From an uncultured Oceanospirillaceae bacterium (GTDB lineage: Bacteria; Pseudomonadota; Gammaproteobacteria; Pseudomonadales; Balneatricaceae): a stretch of 64,000 nt of DNA. Each line of letters starts with the position of its first letter. Position 1 is the first letter of the stretch. A model generated the notes under the pieces. It saw only the letters and a program-made list of their open reading frames with translations, did no database searches and was not told the origin of the DNA. Positions 29,520 through 38,115 of this stretch are shown here, piece after piece. A program made the position numbers and the translations under genes. The DNA lies in NCBI GenBank assembly GCA_937138495.1, contig CAKZPE010000051.1, positions 62,001 through 126,000 on the forward strand. The letters run 5' to 3'.

Positions 29520-30926
29520 TTAGCGGCCGGGATGAACCATGTTTTCCGGTTTCAGGATCTCCGCCAGCTGATGATCGGAGAGCAGTTGCTCTTCGCGGAT
29601 CAGGTCGACAACGCTGGCACCTGAATGCAGGGCCTGCCGGGCAATCCGGGTGGCGTTTTCATAGCCGATATGTGGGTTCAGCGCAGTTACAACACCGATA
29701 CTGTTATCCACTAACTGACGGCAGTGATCGCGATTGGCGGTGATGCCTGCAATGCAGCGTTCTTCCAGCATGGGCATGGCCTGGCTGAGCAAACGAATGG
29801 ACTCTAAAACGTTGAAGGCAATCAGGGGTTCCATGGCATTCAGCTGTAACTGGCCGGCTTCCGCGGCCATGCAGACCGCCAGATCATTGCCCATCACCTG
29901 ATAAGCCACCTGGTTGACGGCTTCAGGAATGACGGGATTGATTTTGCCGGGCATGATGGAGCTGCCCGGTTGTTGGGGTGGCAGGTTGATCTCGTTTAAT
30001 CCGGCTCGCGGCCCCATGCTGAGCAGTCGCAGGTCGTTGGCAATTTTAGAGAGCTTGATGGCCAGCCGTTTCAGCATGCTGGAAAACAGTACGAAGGCCC
30101 CCATGTCTGAGCTGGCTTCAACCAGATCTGTGGCCTGAATCAGTGGGTAACCGCTGATTCTTGCCAGTTCACTGACGGCAAGCTTGCCATAGCGCCGGTC
30201 CGCATTGATGCCTGTACCGATGGCGGTGCCGCCCAGATTCACCTCGGTCAGCAACTCTGCCAGCCCGGCAATTCGCTGAATGTCTTCGCCGAGGGTTGAT
30301 GCCCAGCTGTTAAATTCCTGACCCAGTGTCATTGGTACTGCATCCTGTAACTGGGTGCGTCCCATTTTCAGAATGTCGTTAAATTCTTCGGCTTTTGCCA
30401 TCAGGCTGTTTTGCAGGCTGCTAAGCCGGTTCACCAGGTTGCCGTGGCTTAGCAGAATCGCCAGACGAACAGCAGTTGGATAAGCGTCATTGGTCGACTG
30501 GGACATGTTGACGTGGTTGTTCGGGTGCAGGTGCCGGTAATCACCTTTACTGTGCCCGGAGAGTTCCAGTGCAACGTTGGCGATAACTTCGTTGGCATTC
30601 ATATTGGTTGAGGTGCCGGCACCGCCCTGAATCATGTCTACGATAAAGGCATCATGATATTCACCGTCGATGATCAGCCGGCATGCCTGTTCGATGGCAT
30701 CCGCCGGGGCCTGATCAAGAAAACCCAGCTGATGGTTTGCCCGTGCGGCGGCTTGCTTAACCATGGCCAGTGCACTGATCAGGTGAGGGAAGTGTTGCAG
30801 GCTGACACCGCTTAAATCGAAATTCTGTCGGGCGCGCCAGGTCTGAATTCCGTAATAGGCCTCTTTGGGAATTTCAGCCTGCCCAAGCAGATCCTGTTCA
30901 AGGCGGGTGTCGTTAGAACTGTTCAT
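29520..30926 (-). CDS. aspA: Aspartate ammonia-lyase
   Basis: AspA converts aspartate to fumarate and ammonia. The 468-residue protein belongs to the fumarase/aspartase superfamily, with the signature GSSIMPGKINP (mobile catalytic loop), GGAGTSTNMNANEVIAN and VNMSQSTNDAYPTA. The N-terminus RLEQDLLGQAEIPKEAYYGIQTWRA is aspartase-like rather than fumarase-like. It is first in a two-gene operon with the DAACS symporter, and a sigma-54 promoter lies about 40-65 bases upstream. This yields fumarate for the TCA cycle and ammonia when aspartate is available. Confidence 0.95.
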   Translation of the reverse strand: MNSSNDTRLEQDLLGQAEIPKEAYYGIQTWRARQNFDLSGVSLQHFPHLISALAMVKQAAARANHQLGFLDQAPADAIEQACRLIIDGEYHDAFIVDMIQGGAGTSTNMNANEVIANVALELSGHSKGDYRHLHPNNHVNMSQSTNDAYPTAVRLAILLSHGNLVNRLSSLQNSLMAKAEEFNDILKMGRTQLQDAVPMTLGQEFNSWASTLGEDIQRIAGLAELLTEVNLGGTAIGTGINADRRYGKLAVSELARISGYPLIQATDLVEASSDMGAFVLFSSMLKRLAIKLSKIANDLRLLSMGPRAGLNEINLPPQQPGSSIMPGKINPVIPEAVNQVAYQVMGNDLAVCMAAEAGQLQLNAMEPLIAFNVLESIRLLSQAMPMLEERCIAGITANRDHCRQLVDNSIGVVTALNPHIGYENATRIARQALHSGASVVDLIREEQLLSDHQLAEILKPENMVHPGR

Positions 30927-30976
30927 GGAGTATCACTCGTTATTGTTATGGCGAAGCAAATGTGGTTTCTTACAGA

Positions 30977-30991
30977 GCAAGGCCTGTGCCA
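30977..30991 (-). promoter_or_regulatory. Sigma-54 promoter of aspA-symporter operon
   Basis: On the minus strand TGGCAC-N5-TTGC is an exact match to the -24/-12 consensus. Transcription would start about 12 bases downstream, giving a leader of roughly 40 bases before the aspA ATG. A sigma-54 activator is encoded next door (31248-32657). Confidence 0.85.
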
Positions 30992-31073
30992 TGAGTGATT
31001 TGTTGGTTTTAACTTGTTGTTATTAAATGATTTTGTGTGTTTTTGATAAAGTGAATTACAGACCCGAAAGGGT

Positions 31074-31087
31074 ATAACCAAAGTTAT
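31074..31087. promoter_or_regulatory. Activator binding site, proximal copy
   Basis: ATAACCAAAGTTAT, itself a palindrome (ATAAC-N4-GTTAT), is about 95 bases upstream of the sigma-54 promoter. The same 14-mer recurs twice farther upstream. Confidence 0.7.
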
Positions 31088-31165
31088 GGTTATCTGATGT
31101 TACTGGTGGGCGTTGCTGGCTTATAAACTGATGGCAGAAGGGTTAAGGGAAAGTTGAGCCACGGC

Positions 31166-31197
31166 ATAACCAAAGTTATGTGTATAACTTTGGTTAT
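31166..31197. promoter_or_regulatory. Paired activator binding sites (enhancer)
   Basis: ATAACCAAAGTTAT (31166-31179) and its reverse complement ATAACTTTGGTTAT (31184-31197) form a head-to-head pair centred 18 bases apart and about 190-205 bases upstream of the sigma-54 promoter. This is a normal distance for an enhancer-binding protein. The AT-rich stretch towards the promoter would favour bending; TATCAA there is only a partial IHF match. Confidence 0.7.
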
Positions 31198-31247
31198 AGG
31201 GGATTGAGGGGCGGAGTCAGGCTTATAGTGCTTAGCGTTATAAGGGA

Positions 31248-32657
31248 TTAGCGCATGTTTTTTAAGCGTTTACTCAGCGCAGGCTGAGAGATACCCAGTA
31301 ACCGGGCGGCCAGTGACTGGTTATTGTCTGCCCGTTCCATGGCTTCATTCACCAGCAGATTACTGATTTCTGTGAGGGTTGGCAGATTGCAGTCGGGGTT
31401 GAAAGCGACCGCTGCTTTGCTGTTATCCGGGGCTGTTGCCTGTTCGTCTGTGATCAGGGCTTGTCGGAAGACATCGAGGGATAACAGGTGGGAACGGTGA
31501 CGGCTAAGGGCATCAAATACCAGTGCCCGTAATTCACGGATATTGCCCGGAAAACTGTGGGTAGCGAGCAGTTGGGTCAGTTCCTGAGGATAACCCGGAA
31601 CGGCTTTCTGCATGTCATCCGCTGCTTGTCTGAGGAAGTGATCCAGCAGCAGAGGCAGGTCTTCTTTACGCTGGCGCAGTGGCGGAATCCGGACCTGATG
31701 GGTGCAAAGCCGGTAGTACAGATCACGCCTGAAATCGTCATTTTGCTGTTTGTACTGCAGATCCTGATGGGTCGCGGCAATGATGCGGGCACTGCTGCGC
31801 TTAGGGCGATCACTGCCTAGCGGGTAGTATTCACCCTCCTGTAAGAGGCGCAGGAGTTTGATCTGAGATGCCGGGCTCAGATCACCGATTTCGTCGAGGA
31901 ACAGGGTGCCATTGGCGGCTTGCTCGATCAGACCCGGACGATCTTTATCAGCCCCGGTAAATGCGCCACGGCGGTGGCCAAACAGGGTATCAGCAAAGAT
32001 GTGATCATCCAGACCGGCGATGTTAACCGTCACCAGTTCACCTTTGCGTTTGCTCAACTGGTGGACGGCTTTTGCCAGTAATTCTTTCCCGGTGCCGCTT
32101 TCACCACTAATGAGCAGAGGCTGAGAGCTGGGGGCGATGGATTCGGTGTATTGGAATACGCCGTGCATGTGCTTGCTACGGCTGATTATCGGATCAAAGA
32201 CGTGTGGATGCTCGAGGGTGTTGCTGAGCATACGCTGGCCCAGCGCCTGATTTTCACGCAGCAGTTCCTGCATACGGATGGCCCGTTTAATGCCTTCAAT
32301 CAGTCGGCCTTCTTCACTGGTTTTGACAAAATAATCAAAGGCGCCCTGTTGCAGACAACTGACGGCAGATTCAACCTGATTCAGACCGCTGATAATGATC
32401 ACCCCGATATCCGGGTAGCGTTCGGTTATCTGTTGCAGCAGTTGCTCGCCGGATATATGGGGCATAGTCAGGTCGAGAAGTACCAGCCCTATATTCTGGC
32501 TGGCAAGCAGGGGCATTACTTCCCGGCTGTCGCTGCACTGGTGAAGGTGGGTTATGTTTCCGCTGCGACGCAGGGTCAGGCTCAGGCTGCGAAGAAATGA
32601 GGTTTCATCATCAACCAGCAAAATGCCGAATTCGGGGTACAGATTATCGTTGATCAT
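31248..32657 (-). CDS. Sigma-54-dependent response regulator (NtrC/DctD family)
   Basis: A 469-residue enhancer-binding response regulator. It has a receiver domain (1-125; LLVDDE, phospho-acceptor Asp62 in LVLLDLTMP, Lys in YFVKTSE), then an AAA+ domain (about 150-385) with Walker A GESGTGKE, the sigma-54 contact GAFTGA and Walker [10 protein letters not shown]. The C-terminus is a Fis-type helix-turn-helix ([26 protein letters not shown]). Its start overlaps the kinase stop codon by four bases, so the two are translationally coupled. The palindromic sites just beyond its 3' end and the sigma-54 promoter of aspA are the probable targets. Confidence 0.95.
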   Translation of the reverse strand: MINDNLYPEFGILLVDDETSFLRSLSLTLRRSGNITHLHQCSDSREVMPLLASQNIGLVLLDLTMPHISGEQLLQQITERYPDIGVIIISGLNQVESAVSCLQQGAFDYFVKTSEEGRLIEGIKRAIRMQELLRENQALGQRMLSNTLEHPHVFDPIISRSKHMHGVFQYTESIAPSSQPLLISGESGTGKELLAKAVHQLSKRKGELVTVNIAGLDDHIFADTLFGHRRGAFTGADKDRPGLIEQAANGTLFLDEIGDLSPASQIKLLRLLQEGEYYPLGSDRPKRSSARIIAATHQDLQYKQQNDDFRRDLYYRLCTHQVRIPPLRQRKEDLPLLLDHFLRQAADDMQKAVPGYPQELTQLLATHSFPGNIRELRALVFDALSRHRSHLLSLDVFRQALITDEQATAPDNSKAAVAFNPDCNLPTLTEISNLLVNEAMERADNNQSLAARLLGISQPALSKRLKNMR

Positions 32658-34315
32658 ACACTTTCCTGGAGACAGGCAATCGTCATTCGCACCCGGGTCC
32701 CCCGGGGCTGGTTGGCGGCGAATTCTAACTGGCCACCATGGCTTTTAACAATACCGCTGGAAATAGACAGGCCCAGACCGGTGCCGCCGTGTTCCCGCCG
32801 GGTAGTGAAAAACGGATCCAGCAGGCGGGGCTGATCTTCTGCAGTTATACCGTGACCCTGATCGATAATGTCCAGCCCGACCAGTTTTTGCGTCGGCAAA
32901 TAGAAGGTTTCAAGGTGAATACGCTGGCTTCGGCCTTCCAGCGCCTGACAGGCGTTCACGATCAGGTTGATGATCACCTGCTCAATCCGTTGTGCATTAC
33001 CGCTGCTATCCGGCAAATGGGAGGCCAGCCTGATACTGAAGTTATCAGTATATTTCTGGATATTATTGTCCAGTAGCCGGGTGGTGGTATTCACGACGTC
33101 GTTGAGGTTGAACGCATCCCGGATATCATCGTCTTCCTGGCGTGAGAAGTCTTTCAGATCGTTAACGATTCGTTTTATACGCCGGGCACCGTTGTGCATG
33201 TCGTCCAGCAGGGCGGGGATTTCCTGGCGCATTTGTGAATAGGGCAGGCCGCCCAGTTCAAAGTCTCCCTGTTCCTGAAAACGTTGTTCAAGGATAGGTT
33301 CGCAATCTTGCCAGGCATCCTGAACGATGGGTAGATTGAGCAGCAGAAGGCCGGTCGGGTTGTTGATTTCATGGGCAACCCCGGATACTAAAATGCCCAG
33401 TGAGGTCATTTTGTCGGCCTGAATCAGCTGTTGTTGCTGGATACGCAGTTCCCGGGTGCGTTTATTGACTTCCCGTTTAAGTAAACGGTTCCAGATGACA
33501 GCCACACTGAGAAATATCAGTAGCAGCCCTGATGCCCAGAAGGTGACTTTACCGATATCCCGCCAGGGGATACCCCGATCCTGCAGGGAGCCTAGCCATT
33601 TATTGTAGATTTCCTGTTTGCGCCCGGTGTTGTTGATAATCGCCAGCCCCTCACTGAAGCGGGCGAGCAGGGCTTCATTCCCCTGCAGTACCGCATAACC
33701 GTACTGTTGAGCCTGAAAGGGCTGGCCGACAGGCATGATGTTATTCAGCTGCAGCTCCTGTTCCAGATAGAGCCCCGGCAGGTTGGCGACCAGGGCAAAG
33801 TCGTGCCTACCGGAGGACAGTTGCCGTAGCGCATCGGCATGGGTTTCGGCGGTATTGATAACGGCACCCACGTTATTCTGCAGCAGATAATCATGCATGA
33901 TGCCGTTTTTCTGAACCACTACCTGTTTGCCTTTGAGCTGTTCAAGGCTTGCGGCCCGGGGATCTCCACGGCGGGCAAAAATCGATTGGTGAACAATGGC
34001 GTGTGGCGGGCTGAAGATAAACTGTTTACCCCGTTCAGCCGAGCTGACCATGCCTTGCAGGGCATCGATTTCACCTTTTTTTAATGCGTCACGGACGGTT
34101 GACCATTTATCCATGCGGAATTCAATTTTCATACCCATGACTTCAGCAATAGCCTGAGTCAGTTCGACGTTATAGCCACTGGGCTGGCCGTTTTCATCGA
34201 TGAATTCATAAGGCGGGTATGAGTAGTCTCCACCGATGATGAAGGATTCACTGGCAAAGGTTTGCAGTGAAATACAAAATAACAGGGCTGGAAATAACCG
34301 GTTTAAGTTGAGCAA
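32654..34315 (-). CDS. Sensor histidine kinase with periplasmic amino-acid-binding (SBP_bac_3) domain
   Basis: A membrane sensor kinase. A signal-peptide-like start (LNRLFPALLFCISLQTFA) is followed by a solute-binding-protein domain like those of polar-amino-acid transporters (YSYPPYEFIDENGQPSGYNVELTQAI). A transmembrane helix comes next (VTFWASGLLLIFLSVAVIW), then a HisKA-like segment with the phospho-histidine in SGVAHEINNP and an HATPase domain (NLIVNACQAL, DQGHGI, GGTGLGLSI). The ligand is probably aspartate, glutamate or a related acid, given the regulated genes. The frame is open to 34399, but both available starts are TTG; TTG 34315, with GGA upstream, gives a normal signal peptide and is preferred. 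Confidence 0.88.
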   Translation of the reverse strand: MLNLNRLFPALLFCISLQTFASESFIIGGDYSYPPYEFIDENGQPSGYNVELTQAIAEVMGMKIEFRMDKWSTVRDALKKGEIDALQGMVSSAERGKQFIFSPPHAIVHQSIFARRGDPRAASLEQLKGKQVVVQKNGIMHDYLLQNNVGAVINTAETHADALRQLSSGRHDFALVANLPGLYLEQELQLNNIMPVGQPFQAQQYGYAVLQGNEALLARFSEGLAIINNTGRKQEIYNKWLGSLQDRGIPWRDIGKVTFWASGLLLIFLSVAVIWNRLLKREVNKRTRELRIQQQQLIQADKMTSLGILVSGVAHEINNPTGLLLLNLPIVQDAWQDCEPILEQRFQEQGDFELGGLPYSQMRQEIPALLDDMHNGARRIKRIVNDLKDFSRQEDDDIRDAFNLNDVVNTTTRLLDNNIQKYTDNFSIRLASHLPDSSGNAQRIEQVIINLIVNACQALEGRSQRIHLETFYLPTQKLVGLDIIDQGHGITAEDQPRLLDPFFTTRREHGGTGLGLSISSGIVKSHGGQLEFAANQPRGTRVRMTIACLQESV

Positions 34316-34448
34316 GCTGTGGATTCCGGATCTGATAGCAAATGGCTTGTAATCGTAACTGACACTTACTATGTTGGGTGGCTGATGGTCAGATTGCAAT
34401 AGTTGCCCGGTTGTTGACCCTTTACTCCAGACAGAATCAGGAGCTTTT

Positions 34449-35042
34449 ATGCTTAACTTTTCCCCCAGTTGTGAACGGAATCAGCAGCCGATTTTTGAGC
34501 AGTTACAAGGTTTTCTTGCTGACAGCAGACACGTGCTGGAAGTTGGCAGCGGTTCCGGTCAGCACGCGTTGTTTTTTGCCCGCCGGATGGCCTGGCTGAA
34601 CTGGCAGCCAACCGAGCTGGCTATGAATTATGAGGTATTACGGGCGAATCTGATGGCGGAGGGAGGGGATAATATATTGTTACCCCGAATGCTGGATGTC
34701 TGCCAGTCCCGCTGGGATGTGGATCAGGCAGATGTGATTTTTACGGCGAATACTTTGCATATCATGGGATGGCCTCAGGTGGAGTGTTTTTTTGCGGGGG
34801 CCGCTGCCAATATAGAGCCGGGCGGTCAACTGATTGTCTATGGGCCGTTTCGGTACAACGGGGAATATACCAGTGCCAGTAATGCTGAGTTCGAACGGTG
34901 GTTACAGCAACGTGATCCGGCCAGTGGAATCCGTAATTTTGAGGCGGTTAATGAACTGGCTGATGCGGCCGGGCTTAAATTACGGGCAGACGTAACAATG
35001 CCAGCGAATAATCAGCTTCTGGTATGGGGCAGGTCTGAATAA
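34449..35042 (+). CDS. DUF938 SAM-dependent methyltransferase-like protein
   Basis: A 197-residue class I methyltransferase fold. The SAM-binding motif I is HVLEVGSGSGQHALFFARR and the following region reads WQPTELAMNYEVLRANL. ADVIFTANTLHIMGWPQVE and GGQLIVYGPFRYNGEYTS are the DUF938 hallmark segments. The substrate of this family is unknown to me. AGGAG precedes ATG 34449. It has no operon partner; the kinase gene diverges from it. Confidence 0.9.
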   Translation: MLNFSPSCERNQQPIFEQLQGFLADSRHVLEVGSGSGQHALFFARRMAWLNWQPTELAMNYEVLRANLMAEGGDNILLPRMLDVCQSRWDVDQADVIFTANTLHIMGWPQVECFFAGAAANIEPGGQLIVYGPFRYNGEYTSASNAEFERWLQQRDPASGIRNFEAVNELADAAGLKLRADVTMPANNQLLVWGRSE

Positions 35043-35071
35043 AAACAGGGTAACGCGGGAGGGGGGGGATA

Positions 35072-35096
35072 AAGCTGTAACCCGAAGGTTACAGCT
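35072..35096 (-). terminator. Terminator of cold-shock gene 1
   Basis: AAGCTGTAACC and GGTTACAGCTT form an 11-bp stem closed by a TTCG tetraloop on the minus strand, followed by TTT. It is 14 bases after the stop codon of the cold-shock gene. Confidence 0.8.
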
Positions 35097-35110
35097 TGAA
35101 AGCAACAAGC

Positions 35111-35317
35111 TTACAGAACAGAAACGTTCTCAGCCTGTGGACCTTTCTGGCCCTGAGTCACTTCAAAAGAAACCTGCTGACCTTCGGTCAGGGTTTTGAA
35201 GCCAGTCGTGTTGATGGCACGGAAGTGAACGAATACGTCAGGACCGTTTTCCTGCTCGATAAAACCATAGCCTTTATCGGCATTGAACCATTTTACTGTA
35301 CCAGTAGTAGTAGACAT
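35111..35317 (-). CDS. CspA-family cold-shock protein
   Basis: A 68-residue single cold-shock domain that binds single-stranded RNA/DNA. RNP1 (KGYGFIEQ) and RNP2 (DVFVHFRAI) motifs are intact, and the surroundings ([28 protein letters not shown]) are standard. AGGA sits eight bases before ATG 35317. Members act as RNA chaperones; some are constitutive. A second copy, facing away, is at 36566-36781. Confidence 0.95.
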   Translation of the reverse strand: MSTTTGTVKWFNADKGYGFIEQENGPDVFVHFRAINTTGFKTLTEGQQVSFEVTQGQKGPQAENVSVL

Positions 35318-35695
35318 AATGTGTATCCTACAAAAATATAAATAATTTAAGCGGCAACAACAGTGTGTTTATTACCGCGGTTGAGCTAAGAAATGTAGGT
35401 ACTACATTTATGACTTTATGCTAAATATCTTCATCATTCAGGTTGGGATACCAGGATTTAAATCATAAAAAACGAGCCTTACTTTCAAGCCATCGCCATT
35501 CTATGCTATTTATCTGGAGAGTGGAAGAGGATATTCGGTGAAAAGATAACCAGCTTAAGGTGTTGATTTGTTTGGACTTGATCGGTGGTTTTAGACGTTT
35601 TTTCGTAACATTTTCCTGTTACTTTTTGGCATTTTCGCAGCGGTTTTCTTTGCTGTTCTGGCCGGGTGTTTCCGGCCGGAACAGCAATGGGCAGA
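35318..35695. promoter_or_regulatory. Long leader of cold-shock gene 1 and hairpin after the DUF2058 gene
   Basis: A 378-base non-coding stretch. The part next to the cold-shock gene is AT-rich and contains the hairpin AAATGTAG-GTA-CTACATTT (35391-35409), fitting a structured 5' leader. At the far end a very stable stem (35652-35665 with 35672-35685, 14 bp with one G-T) follows the DUF2058 stop by about 10 bases. It has no T-run but is probably a transcript end. No classic cold-box was recognised. Confidence 0.55.
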
Positions 35696-36253
35696 CTACC
35701 ACATCAGGTCATCGGGAATCTGGAAGTCTGCATACGGATCATCCGGATCAGCGGCTTCTTTTTCCTGACGGCTGATAATCAGTTCCGGACGGCGTTCGTT
35801 AATTTTCTCAGCTGCGCCTGCAGGAATAACCACATAGCGACTGTCCAGTTGTGCGATCGCCAGATTGCCGTTGGCCAGCTGGTTTTGCAGTTCATTATTA
35901 ACATATAGCTTCTTGATTTTGCTGCCGTCAACAAAGTTATATTCCACGTCGCCGTTTTCAGGAATACCGATAAGGTTTTGCTGAATGATCTGACGGGCAG
36001 CTGCATCAATTTCTTTTTGCAGGCGCTGATCTTCCCGTTCCCGGTTCAGGGCTTTGTCTTTTTCCAGCTTTTCTTCTTTCTGTTTGGTAATGGCTGCCTG
36101 ACGGCTCAGTTCATCCTGATCCTGATACACCTGGCCTTTTTTTACCGTTTTGGATTTCTTTGATTTTTTGCGCTGGTCGGCTTTGGCCTTGTTGGCCTGC
36201 TTTTTAGTTGCCAGACCGGCGCCCAGTAATTGATCCTGAAGTGAACCTGCCAT
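35696..36253 (-). CDS. DUF2058 family protein (YaiL-like)
   Basis: A 185-residue soluble protein. The N-terminal third is extremely lysine-rich and helical (LLGAGLATKKQANKAKADQR, KKSKKSKTVKKG). A charged coiled-coil segment (KQKEEKLEKDKALNREREDQRLQKEI) comes next, then the globular end with VEYNFVDGSKIKKLYVNNELQNQL. This is the layout of E. coli YaiL, a nucleoprotein/polysome-associated protein of unclear role. The basic tail suggests nucleic-acid binding, as an inference. Confidence 0.88.
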   Translation of the reverse strand: MAGSLQDQLLGAGLATKKQANKAKADQRKKSKKSKTVKKGQVYQDQDELSRQAAITKQKEEKLEKDKALNREREDQRLQKEIDAAARQIIQQNLIGIPENGDVEYNFVDGSKIKKLYVNNELQNQLANGNLAIAQLDSRYVVIPAGAAEKINERRPELIISRQEKEAADPDDPYADFQIPDDLMW

Positions 36254-36565
36254 TTGAATTTCCAGTTCGATCGTGAATTTGACGGACCGGAGTCTAGCAT
36301 ATTCGTTGTTCTGTCTCTAAAAAAATGGAATTTTCGTCGCTAAGTTCATAAAAATTACACAAAAAGTGCAGATACTGACTTGCATATCTCTGTTTTTATA
36401 CGTAGAAGATATAATTGGTTTTTCTTTAGCACGCCCCGGCCCGGCTGAAAAGCTAATTTTTGTTGATGTGAAATCTTTATTCATCCGGGAGATAAAGGTT
36501 TCTGAAATAGCAAAGGAAGTCTGACGGAACAGTCCGCAGGCACCAAAATATAAGAAGAGGAAGGT
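36254..36565. promoter_or_regulatory. Promoter and long leader of cold-shock gene 2
   Basis: A 312-base spacer shared with the divergent DUF2058 gene. TATAAT at 36410-36415 is an exact -10 box (no strong -35). From there the leader of cold-shock gene 2 would be about 145 bases, as is common for csp mRNAs. No other feature was seen. Confidence 0.45.
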
Positions 36566-36781
36566 ATGTCTGATCAACTATTATCTGGTGTAGTAAAATG
36601 GTTCAACGACGAAAAAGGTTTTGGCTTCATTGAACGCCAGGGAGCGCCTGACGTATTTGTACATTTTCGGGCAATCAACGGAACAGGGCGCCGCTCCCTG
36701 GTTGAAGGCCAGCAGGTAACCTTCGAGGTAGTTGAAGGTCAGAAAGGGCTGCAGGCTGAAAACGTAACGATTACAGCCTAA
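36566..36781 (+). CDS. CspA-family cold-shock protein
   Basis: A 71-residue cold-shock domain with RNP1 KGFGFIER and RNP2 DVFVHFRAI, preceded by GAGGAAGG. It differs from the copy at 35111 in its start ([21 protein letters not shown]) and in the loop [11 protein letters not shown], so the two are diverged paralogues rather than a recent duplication. Its long leader suggests post-transcriptional control. Confidence 0.95.
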   Translation: MSDQLLSGVVKWFNDEKGFGFIERQGAPDVFVHFRAINGTGRRSLVEGQQVTFEVVEGQKGLQAENVTITA

Positions 36782-36908
36782 CTTATCCCAGAGAGCAGCT
36801 TGGCTTGCTCTGGCCGGGCTGCTTCCAGTTCGACATCTTTTACTGACCGGTACATACCGGGCGGCAGCTTTCTTACACTTCAAAATCTATTAACTGAGTT
36901 TTACGGGC

Positions 36909-36937
36909 AAAAAAAATGCGCCGTAGGGCGCATTTTT
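36909..36937. terminator. Bidirectional terminator after yceI-like gene
   Basis: An A-run, ATGCGCC, a 4-base loop, GGCGCAT, then TTTTT. It lies 14 bases after the YceI stop on the minus strand and can also end the cold-shock transcript on the plus strand. Confidence 0.88.
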
Positions 36938-36950
36938 CTGTGTGCATCGC

Positions 36951-37523
36951 TTACTGGCGAATACCTTCCACATGCAGTTCCATGTAAACGGTTTCTGATG
37001 CAGGGCCCAGGTTCTTGGTGATACCGAAATCTTTCATCTGAAATTCAGTCGTCCCGCTGAAGCCAGCACGGTAACCGCCCCAAGGGTCATCACCCTGGCC
37101 GATCTTAGTAACCTGAATCTCAACAGGCTTGGTGACGCCGTGCAGGGTCAGTTCGCCGCTCAGGACACCGCTGTCCGCTGAATAGCCAGTGCTCTTGAAG
37201 CTGGCTTTCGGGTATGTATCAACATCCAGAAAATCACCGCTGCGCAGGTGCTTATCACGTTCTGCGTGGTTGGAGTCAACACTGGCAGTTTGGATTTCAA
37301 CTTCTACCGCTGAAGCATTCGGATTAGCTTCGTCGTAGCTGAACTGACCGCTGAAATCATTAAAGCGACCTTCTAACCAGCTGTAACCCAGGTGGCTTAC
37401 GCGGAAGTTAATGGAAGCGTGCGCCCCTTTTGTATCGATTGCGTAGTCTGCCGCCTGGATGCCTGGTGCAGCCAGTACAGAGGTAGCCAGTAATGCGCCG
37501 GCCAGAGTTGTTTTCAGTTTCAT
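36951..37523 (-). CDS. YceI-family periplasmic lipid-binding protein
   Basis: A 190-residue protein with a signal peptide (cleaved after the AAPGIQA region, about residue 24) and the lipocalin-like YceI barrel: YAIDTKGAHASINFRVSHLGYSWLEGRF, then SFKSTGYS and LSGELTLHGVTKPVEI. YceI proteins bind isoprenoid-type lipids such as polyprenyl quinones. It follows a cytochrome b561 gene by four bases, the common yceJ-yceI pair, so a role in quinone or isoprenoid handling in the periplasm is inferred. GGAG precedes ATG 37523. Confidence 0.93.
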   Translation of the reverse strand: MKLKTTLAGALLATSVLAAPGIQAADYAIDTKGAHASINFRVSHLGYSWLEGRFNDFSGQFSYDEANPNASAVEVEIQTASVDSNHAERDKHLRSGDFLDVDTYPKASFKSTGYSADSGVLSGELTLHGVTKPVEIQVTKIGQGDDPWGGYRAGFSGTTEFQMKDFGITKNLGPASETVYMELHVEGIRQ

Positions 37524-37527
37524 GTGT

Positions 37528-38094
37528 TCACTCCTGGGTGGATTGTGCTTTCCCTAACATTCGATTCAGGGTTTGGTCTTTGTTAATAAAGTGGTGCTTA
37601 AGGGCTGCCAGTGCATGTAATCCTGCAAGGGATATCAGGCCTGTTGCGAGCCAGTAATGTAAAAATCCTGCGGTATCTTCCTGCCGTTCGAGGATGGCAG
37701 GAATGGCTGGTATTTCAAACCAGCTGAATACCGATATTGCGCGTCCGTCGGCGGTGGAGATCAGGTAGCCGGATACCAGAACCAGAATAATCAGCAGATA
37801 CATCAGTTTATGGACAACTTTTGTGGCCAGTTGTGCCATAGGTGGCTGAGGAAGTGGTTCAGGATGGGGGTTAATCAGATTCCAGGCCAGCCGGAAGACA
37901 TAAAAGCCCAGCAGAATAATGCCTATGCTTTTGTGCCAGTGTGGAAATGTACGGTAATTAGGGTCGTAATAATCCAGCGTATCGATGTACAGGCCAAGTA
38001 GATATAAGCCAATGATCGTCAGCGCCATGATCCAGTGTAAGGAAATACTGGCCAGACCGTAGGTGCTGCGGGTGTTTTTTAGTGGCAGTGACAT
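37528..38094 (-). CDS. Cytochrome b561 family protein (YceJ-like)
   Basis: A 188-residue four-helix membrane cytochrome: SISLHWIMALTIIGLYLLGLYID, HKSIGIILLGFYVFRLAWNL, VVHKLMYLLIILVLVSGYLIS and LHYWLATGLISLAGLHALAALKHHF. Histidines in each helix are candidate heme-b ligands. It likely passes electrons between quinol and a periplasmic partner, with YceI directly downstream. AGGA precedes the start; the flavodoxin-like gene lies 21 bases upstream, forming a three-gene operon. Confidence 0.92.
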   Translation of the reverse strand: MSLPLKNTRSTYGLASISLHWIMALTIIGLYLLGLYIDTLDYYDPNYRTFPHWHKSIGIILLGFYVFRLAWNLINPHPEPLPQPPMAQLATKVVHKLMYLLIILVLVSGYLISTADGRAISVFSWFEIPAIPAILERQEDTAGFLHYWLATGLISLAGLHALAALKHHFINKDQTLNRMLGKAQSTQE

Positions 38095-38115
38095 ATTCAG
38101 ATCCTGATTTCCTTA

